This document shows positions 53,941 through 62,338 of a DNA stretch of 64,000 nt, one piece after another. The first letter of the stretch is position 1. Each line of letters begins with the position of its first letter. The DNA lies in assembly GCF_000820845.2 (NCBI RefSeq), contig NZ_CBXV010000008.1, forward strand, positions 189,001 through 253,000, read 5' to 3'. The stretch comes from Pyrinomonas methylaliphatogenes. Lineage in GTDB: Bacteria; Acidobacteriota; Blastocatellia; Pyrinomonadales; Pyrinomonadaceae. Both the position numbers and the translations under genes were made by a program. Under the pieces are notes generated by a model. That model worked only from the letters and a program-made list of their open reading frames with translations. It searched no databases and was not told the DNA's origin.

Positions 53941-54954
53941 TCAACCGCCGGACGACGCTTCATCTAACGCCTGCGAGATCAAGGCAAACGACCGGTTGTA
54001 ACGATAGCTCACGTTGAAATGACCGTCATCGAACTCCTCGTGAATGAATTCGATCCCGAACTGGCGCAGACGCGAAGCGAGTATCCGCGTGCCCAGATCG
54101 ATGGCGAATTCATCTCGCGTGCCCGCGTCAAGATAGATCATCTTGAGTCGGCGCAAGTCTTCGACGTGCCGCTCGATCAAACGCACCGGATCGTGTTCGC
54201 GCCAGCGTTGCCAAACATCTTCGATCAGCTCGCCGGTCTGCAGATCGAAGGGCAAGCGGTAGCCGAGCGCCGTATCGGGATCGGGCGAGTAGCAAGCGCT
54301 CATGGCGATGATGTTGAGCGCCGCAAAATCATCTTTTCCCCTCTTCTCATCGCGCCAGAAGCGCTCGAGGAAAGAGGCGGGATCGCCTTTGATCGCGCGG
54401 AAAGCTTTGACGAAATCCGGCAAGTAACAATATTCGAAATAGCAATCGGCGCTGTGCGCGGCGACGACGCTAAAGACATCCGGATGGCGCATCGCTTGCA
54501 CGAGCGCGCCGTAACCACCGGACGATTTGCCCATGATGGCGCGTCCAGCAGGCGCGGCGCGCGTGCGAAAATGGGCATCGACGAAGGGAACGATCTCATC
54601 GATCAGATAATCTTCGTAACGCCCAGTAGCCGTCGAATTGATATATTGCGAGCCGCCGAGCCGAGTAAAACAATCCGGCATGACGAGGATCACTTCGCCC
54701 ACTTCACCACCGGCGATGAGCCGGTCCAGGCGTTCAACGATATTGGGAGCGAATGGATGGACGTTTAAAAGCGTTTCGCCGCGACCAGCGAAGCCTGCAA
54801 GCACATAAACTGTAGGATAACGGCGCGCAGGATCCCGATCATAGCTGGGCGGAAGATAGATGTAAAGATCGCGTTCCGCGGGATCCCCAAGCGGATTGCC
54901 GCGCAACAGATCGCTCGCTAACCGTTCGGCGACGATGCGCCCTTGTAATTCCAT
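53941..54954 (-). CDS. Enterochelin-esterase-like alpha/beta hydrolase
   Basis: From ATG 54954 the protein has 337 residues. Marks of the esterase D / Fes-like group are RDLYIYLPPSYDRDPARRYP, a nucleophile elbow AIMGKSSGGYGALVQ (Ser in GKSSG), and a late His in EFDDGHFNVSYRYN. No signal peptide is seen. An in-frame ATG 23 codons upstream is less likely, since GGAGAAAG lies just before 54954. Substrate unknown. Confidence 0.87.
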   Translation of the reverse strand: MELQGRIVAERLASDLLRGNPLGDPAERDLYIYLPPSYDRDPARRYPTVYVLAGFAGRGETLLNVHPFAPNIVERLDRLIAGGEVGEVILVMPDCFTRLGGSQYINSTATGRYEDYLIDEIVPFVDAHFRTRAAPAGRAIMGKSSGGYGALVQAMRHPDVFSVVAAHSADCYFEYCYLPDFVKAFRAIKGDPASFLERFWRDEKRGKDDFAALNIIAMSACYSPDPDTALGYRLPFDLQTGELIEDVWQRWREHDPVRLIERHVEDLRRLKMIYLDAGTRDEFAIDLGTRILASRLRQFGIEFIHEEFDDGHFNVSYRYNRSFALISQALDEASSGG

Positions 54955-55236
54955 CTTTCTCCACCATCGACACGGATCGCGCGACTCTGCTATGGATGCG
55001 CGATCGCTTGAACCGTTCATCAACCTATCCGCAGCGGCGAGCCACGGGGCGGTTGACCTGCCGATCGCCAGCCCGAGATGATCGATTCGCCGGATCCGAG
55101 ATTGTATGCTAAGCCCGGAGAGAGGCGAAGGGCGCAGGGCAGATTTCGCGATGGCGCGCCACTCATGCTATCGTTTCTTTCGCTTCCTCTTCGACGGGAA
55201 GTCAAACCGAATACCCTTCGAGCTTTATGCCGAACC

Positions 55237-56928
55237 ATGCATGACGTTGGAACGACCGAAAACAAGGGGACGAGCGGCGAGATCGAAGAGAGGGCGAAAG
55301 AGGATTGGCGGACGCGCCTCATTCAATTCATCGCTGGCGCGATCGCCATCGCCTTCACCTTCTTCTATCTACAATTCCGCACGCAAGCGATCCTCGATGT
55401 CGATGGCTATTACCACATCAAGTGGAGCCGGTTGATCTGGGAAGGATTGCGACAGGGCCACTTCCCGCCCCCTTTTCCATATCTACCGCTGACGACGCTC
55501 AACCCGCAAAGCTACGTGGACCATCACCTGCTCTTTCACATCCTGCTGATCCCTTTCACGCTCTTCGGCGACATGCGCATCGGCGCGAAGATCGCGGCGG
55601 CGCTGTTCGGATCGCTGGCCGTCATCTCCTGCTACTGGCTCATCTTTCGCTACCGGATCAAATATCCGCTCGTCTGGCTGGTGGCGTTGCTCGCTTGCTC
55701 GGCGCCTTTCCTTTATCGTCTGAGCATGACGCGCGCGCAGAGCGTCTCGATCATCTTCATGGTGGTCGGGATCTACCTCCTTTTCGAACGCCGCTACCGA
55801 TGGTTGGCGCCGCTGGCTTTCCTTTACGTTTGGACTTACAGTCTCTTCGTCACGCTGATCGCGGCGGCGGCGATCTGGGTTGCCGTCGTCTGGTGGAGCG
55901 AGCGGAGGTTTGAGTGGCGCGCTTTTCTGTGGACGATCATCGGGACGGTGGTCGGATTCGTCCTCAACCCCTATTTTCCGAAGAACATCTCGCTCTTCAT
56001 CGAACATCTGTTGATGAAGTTGACGGCGAAGGATTTTGCCACGAGCGTCGGAGCGGAATGGTATCCTTATGAGAGTTGGTATCTGTTCTACAGCTCGCTC
56101 GTCGCTTTCACGGCGATGGTCGTCGGCTATGTCGCCACGGGACGGAGCGAACGCTCACAAGCCGCGCGTCCGGCTTTCTTCCTGCTCTTTTCGACCCTGC
56201 TTTTGATCATCACGGCAAGGTCCCGTCGGTTTGTCGAATACTGGCCGCCTTTCGCCATCCTTTTCGCCGCGTTCGCGCTCCAACCGCTCTTCGAACGAGC
56301 GCGTCACGCTTTCGGTTCGCTGCCCGCCGACGTGCTCGCCGATCTACAACCGCTGCTCGATCAACAGGCTGGCGACAAGAAGCGTCGTTTTCGTGAAGAG
56401 ATCGCGCCGGGCCTTTTATGCGTCCTGCTCCTCATCCCGCTTGGATTCAACGTCTACGGCACGGCGCAGACTATCGCCGAAGACGAAAACCCATTCGCCT
56501 ATCGCGGCGGGATGGAATGGATCAAACAGCATGTCCCGCCCGGTGAAATCATCTTCAACACGGATTGGGATGATTTTCCGAAACTCTTCTTTTACGATTC
56601 AATCCACCGATACGTCTCGGGTCTGGATCCAACCTATCTGCTCGACAAAGATCCGGAATTATCGCGCCTTTACGAAAACATCACGCTCGGGCGTGAACCG
56701 AATCCCGCGCCGCTGATCCGCGAGCGCTTTGGAGCCCGTTACATCTTCACAGACAATCAGGAAGTCCACGACGCATTCTATGACAACATCATCAACAGCG
56801 GCTGGGCGGAAGAGGTCTACTCCGACGATAACTGCACCGTGCTGCGCATCCTGGATGAACGACGCGAACCACCGCCGACCGAAGATGAACAACCGGATGA
56901 ACCGACCGATGATGAGCCGCAGAATTAG
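55237..56928 (+). CDS. Membrane glycosyltransferase-like protein (GT-C fold)
   Basis: From ATG 55237 the protein has 563 residues and about ten membrane segments (FIAGAIAIAFTFFYLQFRT, LVWLVALLACSAPFLYRLSM and others). Near the first segment it has ILDVDGYYHIKWSRLIWEGL, resembling the acidic metal/sugar-phosphate motif of STT3/PMT-type GT-C enzymes. After the membrane part comes a soluble domain (GGMEWIKQHVPPGEIIFNTD, then WDDFPKLFFYD) comparable to the WWDYG region of STT3. The frame is open back to 55078 and the start is uncertain. It is followed by two lipoprotein genes. Confidence 0.7.
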   Translation: MHDVGTTENKGTSGEIEERAKEDWRTRLIQFIAGAIAIAFTFFYLQFRTQAILDVDGYYHIKWSRLIWEGLRQGHFPPPFPYLPLTTLNPQSYVDHHLLFHILLIPFTLFGDMRIGAKIAAALFGSLAVISCYWLIFRYRIKYPLVWLVALLACSAPFLYRLSMTRAQSVSIIFMVVGIYLLFERRYRWLAPLAFLYVWTYSLFVTLIAAAAIWVAVVWWSERRFEWRAFLWTIIGTVVGFVLNPYFPKNISLFIEHLLMKLTAKDFATSVGAEWYPYESWYLFYSSLVAFTAMVVGYVATGRSERSQAARPAFFLLFSTLLLIITARSRRFVEYWPPFAILFAAFALQPLFERARHAFGSLPADVLADLQPLLDQQAGDKKRRFREEIAPGLLCVLLLIPLGFNVYGTAQTIAEDENPFAYRGGMEWIKQHVPPGEIIFNTDWDDFPKLFFYDSIHRYVSGLDPTYLLDKDPELSRLYENITLGREPNPAPLIRERFGARYIFTDNQEVHDAFYDNIINSGWAEEVYSDDNCTVLRILDERREPPPTEDEQPDEPTDDEPQN

Positions 56929-56932
56929 AGGC

Positions 56933-57283
56933 ATGATGATCGCCGCCTTCGTGTCGCTGCTCCTCTTCGGCTGCAGCGCGGAGCGTCGCAACAGGACTCA
57001 GACGATGGCTCAACCGACGCCGCGCACGCAATTCGAACAAGATCTAGATTACGTGCGCAAAGGCCAATTCATTCACATCTACGTCATCTCGCGTCTCGAC
57101 GGAGAACCGTTCGATTCGAACGACATCGCTTATCTCAAAGCGAACGCGCATCCCGAGACGAACATGTGGGTGATGACCGATGATGGGCGGCGCGTGATCG
57201 CGGGGACCAATTTCGATTGGACGCGAGAGAATTTCGTGGCGCTCAGCAAGCGTTTCAAAATCGAGGATCGCACTGAAAGATGA
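56933..57283 (+). CDS. Small lipoprotein of unknown function
   Basis: The 116-residue protein begins MMIAAFVSLLLFGC, a lipoprotein signal ending at C14. The mature part has YVRKGQFIHIYVISRLDGEP, then MWVMTDDGRRVIAG and TRENFVALSKRFKIED. I do not recognise the family. It starts 4 bp after the GT-C gene stop and its stop overlaps the open frame of the next lipoprotein, so the three are one unit. AGAGG precedes the ATG. Confidence 0.75.
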   Translation: MMIAAFVSLLLFGCSAERRNRTQTMAQPTPRTQFEQDLDYVRKGQFIHIYVISRLDGEPFDSNDIAYLKANAHPETNMWVMTDDGRRVIAGTNFDWTRENFVALSKRFKIEDRTER

Positions 57284-57324
57284 TCGCCAGACGCCCGAGC
57301 CGCATTCGCCAAAGAGGAGCCGCG

Positions 57325-57870
57325 ATGAAGATGCTCGGATCGAAACGGATCGCTGCGCTGCTCGCCTTGACGTTGGCGCTTTCCTGCGCAAAGCATCAGA
57401 CCGAACCTCGCGCCGAGAGAGCGGAGCTCTCGCCTTCGCTGGAGAATGCTTCATCGGCATCGAGAGAGTCGAACGGCGACGATTCGACGGCGAGCATCCC
57501 ACCGCTTCCAACTGACGATATCCGTCGCATCACCGTCGCCGATCTTCGCGAGAGTTTGCGTCGCGGCGAGGCGATCGTCGTTGATGTGCGCAGCGAAGCG
57601 CAATATCGCGCAGGTCATATCAGCGGCGCGCGCTCGATCCCGACGAGCGAGTTGGCGAAACGCGCACGCCGCGAATTGCCGAAGAACCGCTTGATCGTCA
57701 CCTACTGCTCTTGCCCGGCAGAACACACCAGCGCCCGCGCGGCGTCGGAATTGAAACGGTTGGGCTTCAAAGATGTGGCGGCGCTCCGCGGAGGTTACGA
57801 AGCATGGAAGCAGGCAGGGATGCCAACGAAGGAGGGCATGGAAGATCGCGCCTCGATCTCGCACCGTTGA
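57325..57870 (+). CDS. Rhodanese-domain lipoprotein
   Basis: A 181-residue protein with a lipoprotein signal (RIAALLALTLALSC, C21), an acidic linker and a single rhodanese domain: ITVADLRESLRRGEAIVVDV, RSEAQYRAGHISGARSIP, and the active loop TYCSCPAEHTSARAA (C128 and C130) followed by LRGGYEAWKQAGMP. The loop carries two cysteines where most rhodaneses have one. GAGGAG before ATG 57325 sets the start. It would sit on the outer face of a membrane and may handle sulfane sulfur or serve as a binding module. Confidence 0.88.
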   Translation: MKMLGSKRIAALLALTLALSCAKHQTEPRAERAELSPSLENASSASRESNGDDSTASIPPLPTDDIRRITVADLRESLRRGEAIVVDVRSEAQYRAGHISGARSIPTSELAKRARRELPKNRLIVTYCSCPAEHTSARAASELKRLGFKDVAALRGGYEAWKQAGMPTKEGMEDRASISHR

Positions 57871-57999
57871 TCCGCCTGCGCTCAATCGCGGGCGCCTCAC
57901 GCGAGAAGGCAACGCCGTCAACGGCGCGCCCCGAACGATCCGGATTTAGCCGCCTTTAACAGTAAAGCCTTATCATAATCCGCAGGAGGGATCATCCTG

Positions 58000-58440
58000 A
58001 TGGCTCTTGGATCAAGCGAATCGTCAAAGGAGTTGGCTCAAGACAAACCGGCCATCGCGCTCGTCGCCCATGATGCGTGCAAAAAGGATCTCGTCGAATG
58101 GGCCCGTTTCAACCGCGGCACGCTCTCAGCCTTCACGCTTTACGCGACCGGGACCACCGGCGCGCGTTTGGAAGCCGAAACGGGATTGAAGGTGCGACGG
58201 CTGCTCAGCGGGCCTTACGGCGGCGACGCGCAGATCGGCGCGCTGGTATCGGAAAAGCGCGTATGCTGTCTGATCTTCTTCTGGGATCCGCTCACCCCTC
58301 AACCGCACGATGTGGATGTCAAGGCGCTGCTTCGCCTCGCCGTACTGCACAATATCCCGACGGCCTGTAATCGCGCGACGGCCGATTTTCTGATCTCCTC
58401 GCCGCTTTTGAAGCGACTCATCGCCGATCCTAACGGATGA
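58000..58440 (+). CDS. mgsA: Methylglyoxal synthase
   Basis: Converts dihydroxyacetone phosphate to methylglyoxal, a by-pass that relieves phosphate-limited glycolysis. In 146 residues the catalytic set is present: H24 (VAHD), D76 (SGPYGGDAQ), D96 (FFWDPL) and H103 (QPHDVD). The ATGTTG phosphate loop is at 49-54. GGAGGG precedes the ATG; TATCAT at 57971 may be the -10. A strong terminator separates it from rpoD. Confidence 0.95.
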   Translation: MALGSSESSKELAQDKPAIALVAHDACKKDLVEWARFNRGTLSAFTLYATGTTGARLEAETGLKVRRLLSGPYGGDAQIGALVSEKRVCCLIFFWDPLTPQPHDVDVKALLRLAVLHNIPTACNRATADFLISSPLLKRLIADPNG

Positions 58441-58518
58441 GGCTGCCCGCTTTTCGCCGACGGCGCAAGCTCGCGCTTCAGCCGGGAAGAACTTCCGAGG
58501 ACGGCCACTGAACACAAC

Positions 58519-58556
58519 AAAGCCCGGAGGCTTAAGGCTTTAAGCCACCGGGCTTT
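58519..58556. terminator. Terminator between mgsA and rpoD
   Basis: AAAGCCCGG (58519-58527) pairs with CCGGGCTTT (58548-58556) and GGCTTA (58529-58534) with TAAGCC (58541-58546), with one A-A mismatch between. On the minus strand it is followed by GTTGTGTT, so it chiefly ends the rpoD message. It may also stop mgsA. Confidence 0.75.
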
Positions 58557-58575
58557 GAGACAGATCGTCGCGCCT

Positions 58576-60315
58576 TCACTGCCGCGAGCCCTCGAGGAAG
58601 GCCTTCAGCTTACGCGAGCGCGACGGGTGGCGCAGCTTGCGCAGCGCCTTGGCTTCGATCTGACGGATACGCTCGCGCGTGACGGCGAAATGCTGGCCCA
58701 CCTCTTCGAGCGTGTGCTCAGAACCGTTCGGCCCGAGCCCGAAGCGCATCTTGATGACTTTCTCCTCGCGCGGCGTGAGCGTCTTCAGAACCTCGTCGGT
58801 GATCTCGCGCAAGTTAGCGGCGACCACCGCATCCGCCGGATTTTGGATGGACTTATCCTCGATGAAATCGCCCAGATGCGAATCCTCCTCTTCGCCGATC
58901 GGCGTTTCGAGCGAGATCGGCTCTTGCGCGATCTTAAGCACTTTGCGCACCTTGGAGACAGGGATGTCCATCTTCTTGGCGATCTCTTCCGAGGTCGGTT
59001 CGCGCCCCAACTCCTGGACCAGCGCGCGGCTCGTGCGGATCAGCTTATTTATCGTCTCGATCATGTGGACCGGGATGCGGATCGTGCGCGCCTGATCGGC
59101 GATCGCGCGCGTGATCGCCTGTCGGATCCACCATGTCGCGTAAGTCGAGAACTTGTAGCCGCGGCGCCACTCGAATTTGTCCACGGCCTTCATCAAACCG
59201 ATGTTCCCCTCCTGAATCAGATCGAGGAACTGGAGGCCGCGGTTCGTATACTTCTTGGCGATGGAGACAACCAAGCGCAAGTTGGCTTCGATCAACTCTT
59301 TCTTGGCCTGCGCCGTCTCCTGCTCGCCTGTGGTGATCGCCTGATACGAGCGCTTGATTTCGACCGGCGAGACGTAATGTTCGGCTTCGATCTGCTGCAG
59401 CCGTCGTTTCGCCGCGTTGATGTGGCGCCTGTACTCTTTCTCCTCTTCAGGTTTGAGCCGCTTCTTATTCAGCTTCTCGGTGTACTCTTCGATCTCCTGC
59501 TCGGCAGCACGCACTTCGTCGTGGACCTTACGGATCGCTTCGATCAAACGCTGCTTGGCCTTTTCGGTCAGATTGAGCTGTTTGATCTCTTGGGCGATTT
59601 CGAGCCGGATGCGCGCCACCTTCCGTCGCAGGCGAAGGAGTTTCTTAGTCTTCTTGCCGCGCGATACTTTCTGTTCGGCCCGCAGCTTCTCCCACTCCTT
59701 CAACCCCTGCTTGAAGAGCTTGCGGATGTTTTCGATCCCTTCGAGCGTCCACTGCAAGTATTCGTCGACTTTATCCACCTCTTGACCGGTGAACTCCGCC
59801 TGTTCGGCGAAGTTTACCACGTCACGAATATGGAGCGAACCGGCTTCGAGCTCTTCGCCGATCTTGAGCAATTCCTTGACGGCGATCGGCGAACGAGCAA
59901 TCGCTTTCTGTGTCTTGATCTGCCCGCGCTCGATGCGCTTGGCGATAGCAACCTCGCCCTCACGGGTCAGAAGAGGCACCACCCCCATCTCGCGCAAGTA
60001 AAGACGAACCGGGTCGTTCGTCTTATCGAGCGCGCCCGCCGACAAATCGAGCTCGAGATCCTCTTCGATCGGCTCTTCCGTATCGTCGACTGTGGCGATC
60101 GCTGCTGCTTGTTCGAGCAGTCGCTCGTCGTCCGAGACGGCGATGTTTGACCCTTCGAGCTTCTGCAAAACGTCTTCGATATCATCCGGAGATACGATGC
60201 TATCCGGCAATTCGCGGTTCAGATCGTCGAAGGTCAAATATTTCTTCTCGCCGCCCAGTTCGAGCAAGCGCTGCATGACATCGTCCTGATCTTTATCGTG
60301 AATAGCCAATTTCAT
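58576..60315 (-). CDS. rpoD: Primary sigma factor RpoD (sigma-70)
   Basis: Vegetative sigma factor that directs RNA polymerase to TTGACA/TATAAT promoters. The 579-residue protein has region 1.1 ([20 protein letters not shown]), an acidic segment, region 1.2 ([20 protein letters not shown]), a charged insert, region 2 ([20 protein letters not shown] and [20 protein letters not shown]), region 3 and region 4 ([20 protein letters not shown]). The promoters seen in this window (nrdJ, ftsH, clpB) fit it. GGGAGGTGA precedes the ATG. It lies 58 bp downstream of dnaG, as in many bacteria. Confidence 0.97.
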   Translation of the reverse strand: MKLAIHDKDQDDVMQRLLELGGEKKYLTFDDLNRELPDSIVSPDDIEDVLQKLEGSNIAVSDDERLLEQAAAIATVDDTEEPIEEDLELDLSAGALDKTNDPVRLYLREMGVVPLLTREGEVAIAKRIERGQIKTQKAIARSPIAVKELLKIGEELEAGSLHIRDVVNFAEQAEFTGQEVDKVDEYLQWTLEGIENIRKLFKQGLKEWEKLRAEQKVSRGKKTKKLLRLRRKVARIRLEIAQEIKQLNLTEKAKQRLIEAIRKVHDEVRAAEQEIEEYTEKLNKKRLKPEEEKEYRRHINAAKRRLQQIEAEHYVSPVEIKRSYQAITTGEQETAQAKKELIEANLRLVVSIAKKYTNRGLQFLDLIQEGNIGLMKAVDKFEWRRGYKFSTYATWWIRQAITRAIADQARTIRIPVHMIETINKLIRTSRALVQELGREPTSEEIAKKMDIPVSKVRKVLKIAQEPISLETPIGEEEDSHLGDFIEDKSIQNPADAVVAANLREITDEVLKTLTPREEKVIKMRFGLGPNGSEHTLEEVGQHFAVTRERIRQIEAKALRKLRHPSRSRKLKAFLEGSRQ

Positions 60316-60373
60316 TCACCTCCCAATCGGCTGCTCCGATCTCAAAAATCGCTTCACAAGCAACCGCGCAACT

Positions 60374-62197
60374 TCATCTCCAGCGCGGCGAAGCGGCCTT
60401 AAGATAGAGCGCATTTCTTCGCCGCTGTAGATCCAAGTACTCGAGCGTGAGCTGGTCGCGCGCGTCCGAATCGCCGATCCGTTCGGCCCGCGCGATCTCG
60501 TTCTTCAACTCCCGTATGCGCCGCTCCAGATTCATGCGTCGCAGAGCGAGCAAGCAGTTCTCCGCCTCGGCGATCAGCTCTTCCGGAGACTCGCCTGCGC
60601 CGAGCTCGATTCCGCTCGCTGCAACGAGCGGCACGATCTTCTGGGCCACCGGATCGTCCGCGAGCAGGTCGGCCACCGCCGCCGCCTCGATCGTCTCTCC
60701 GCGCGCGAGGCGCTCCGATAGCGCGCGAAAGATCGGCGCGGTCGCTAACGCCTCATAATCGCTCGACTCTATCTGCGCGAGGATCGCGCGACCGACTTCT
60801 GGGACGGCGAAGATCAACTCGAGCAAGCGTCGCTCGGCCAATGTGACCGGTTGCTGTGCGGCGCGCTCGAATTGAACCTTCATCTCCGACGCATCTAATC
60901 GCGCCCCCGCGCGCATCGTTCCCCACAACTCGCGGCGGAGCGAGTCTTCGACTCGCAACACATCCATCGCGTGGTCGAAATACTCGCGCCGAAGCACGCC
61001 GTTGCGAACGACACGCAGCGACGTGAGAACGTCGTTGACGGCCGCCGCTTTGTCTTCCGGGCGAGCCAGATCGCGCTCTCGCGTCGCTTCTTCAAGCACA
61101 AACTGTAAGTGGGAAAGTGCCGCCCCCCGCCGCCGGTTGTACTCCTCAATGCCGAAACGTTTGATGAATTCATCAGGGTCAGCGTTGTCCGGCAACACCA
61201 GCACTTTCACCTCAAACCCTTCTGCCAAAAGGATTTCGATGGCCCGCCGAGCCGCTTCCCGACCCGCCTCGTCACCGTCATAATTTACCACAACTTTACG
61301 CGCAAAGCGCCCTAAGAGTTTCGCCTGTTCGCCGGTCAAAGCCGTCCCAAGGCTGGCCACGACATTGCGAATGCCGGCTTGATAAAGCGCGATCAGATCC
61401 AGATAGCCTTCGACTAGGATGGCAAATCCGCGCCGCCTGATCTGTTCACGCGTCAAATTGAGGCCAAATAGATGGCGTCCCTTTGAATAGACGGGCGTTT
61501 CCGGCGAGTTCAAATATTTCGGTTCGCCGTCGGGCGCAAGCGTCCGCCCGCCGAAGGCGATCGGGCGCCCCTGCAGATCTAAGACCGGGAAGATCAAACG
61601 CCCGCGGAAACGATCGTAACTGCCGCCCGTCTCCTTTTTGACGACGAGACCGCTTCGCTCGATCTCGGCCATCGTCGCCCCGCGCTCTTTCAGATGCGAG
61701 ATCAACCCATCCCAGCCGTCCGGCGCATAGCCGAGTCGAAAAGCTCGCCGCGTCTCGTCGGTGATGCCCCTTTGCAGAAGATAGCGCAGCGCCTCGGGTC
61801 TGCTTTCGAGCTGCGCTTCCCACCACTCGAGCGCCCAGAGGTTGAGCGCGATGATCCGCTCGCGCTCGCGCCGTCGCAACATCTCTTCGCGCTCGTCTCG
61901 GGGCGAAGGCAGCGGCACGCCCGCCTTTTCGGCGACTAAGCGCACGGCCTCAGGGAAAGAGAGGTGCTCCATCTCCATGATGAAAGTGAAGACGCTCCCA
62001 CCTTTCCCGCAGCCGAAGCAGTAGAAGATGTTCTTCGCTGGGCTGACGGAAAATGACGGGGTCTTCTCTTCATGGAACGGGCAACGGGCCATCCAATTCG
62101 CGCCGCGTTTCTTGAGCGGCACGTACTCGGAGATGATGCGGACGATGTCGGCCCGCTGTCGCAGATCGTCGATGAAGTTTTGCGGGAATTTAGCCAT
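60374..62197 (-). CDS. dnaG: DNA primase
   Basis: Makes RNA primers for replication. From ATG 62197 the protein has 607 residues: CHC2 zinc-binding domain (CPFHEEKTPSFSV, YCFGCGKGG), the catalytic core with FGGRTLAPDGEPKYLNSPET, the toprim domain (ILVEGYLDLIALYQAGIRNV and VVNYDGDEAGREAARRAIEI) and a C-terminal helicase-binding region. An open frame runs 14 codons further upstream, but CCGAGAG before 62197 and the family start MAKFPQNFIDDLRQ favour this site. It is between mutS2 and rpoD on the same strand. Confidence 0.96.
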   Translation of the reverse strand: MAKFPQNFIDDLRQRADIVRIISEYVPLKKRGANWMARCPFHEEKTPSFSVSPAKNIFYCFGCGKGGSVFTFIMEMEHLSFPEAVRLVAEKAGVPLPSPRDEREEMLRRRERERIIALNLWALEWWEAQLESRPEALRYLLQRGITDETRRAFRLGYAPDGWDGLISHLKERGATMAEIERSGLVVKKETGGSYDRFRGRLIFPVLDLQGRPIAFGGRTLAPDGEPKYLNSPETPVYSKGRHLFGLNLTREQIRRRGFAILVEGYLDLIALYQAGIRNVVASLGTALTGEQAKLLGRFARKVVVNYDGDEAGREAARRAIEILLAEGFEVKVLVLPDNADPDEFIKRFGIEEYNRRRGAALSHLQFVLEEATRERDLARPEDKAAAVNDVLTSLRVVRNGVLRREYFDHAMDVLRVEDSLRRELWGTMRAGARLDASEMKVQFERAAQQPVTLAERRLLELIFAVPEVGRAILAQIESSDYEALATAPIFRALSERLARGETIEAAAVADLLADDPVAQKIVPLVAASGIELGAGESPEELIAEAENCLLALRRMNLERRIRELKNEIARAERIGDSDARDQLTLEYLDLQRRRNALYLKAASPRWR

Positions 62198-62245
62198 CTC
62201 TCGGCCCCCAAAGATGCCCTCGCCAAAGATCCGGCTCACGAGAGG

Positions 62246-62338
62246 CTCATCGCTTCGGCTCGACGATCGTCGCGATGACGAATTCGATGATTCGCTTTAG
62301 ATGCAAAAGTCTCATCGCTTCAGCTCGACGATCGTCGC
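62246..62338. repeat. Duplicate of the mutS2 3' end in the dnaG leader, offset 65 bp
   Basis: The 28 bases at 62311-62338, which encode the last residues and stop of MutS2, are repeated at 62246-62273 with one difference (CTCATCGCTTC, A or G, GCTCGACGATCGTCGC). The upstream copy has no coding role and lies just ahead of the dnaG gene. Confidence 0.85.

Noticed and set aside
58555-60150. Open frame of 531 codons opposite rpoD
   Set aside because: Shadow of a conserved sigma factor; the product is repetitive Leu/Arg/Asp with no recognisable fold. Similar shadows occur opposite groEL, nrdJ and clpB.
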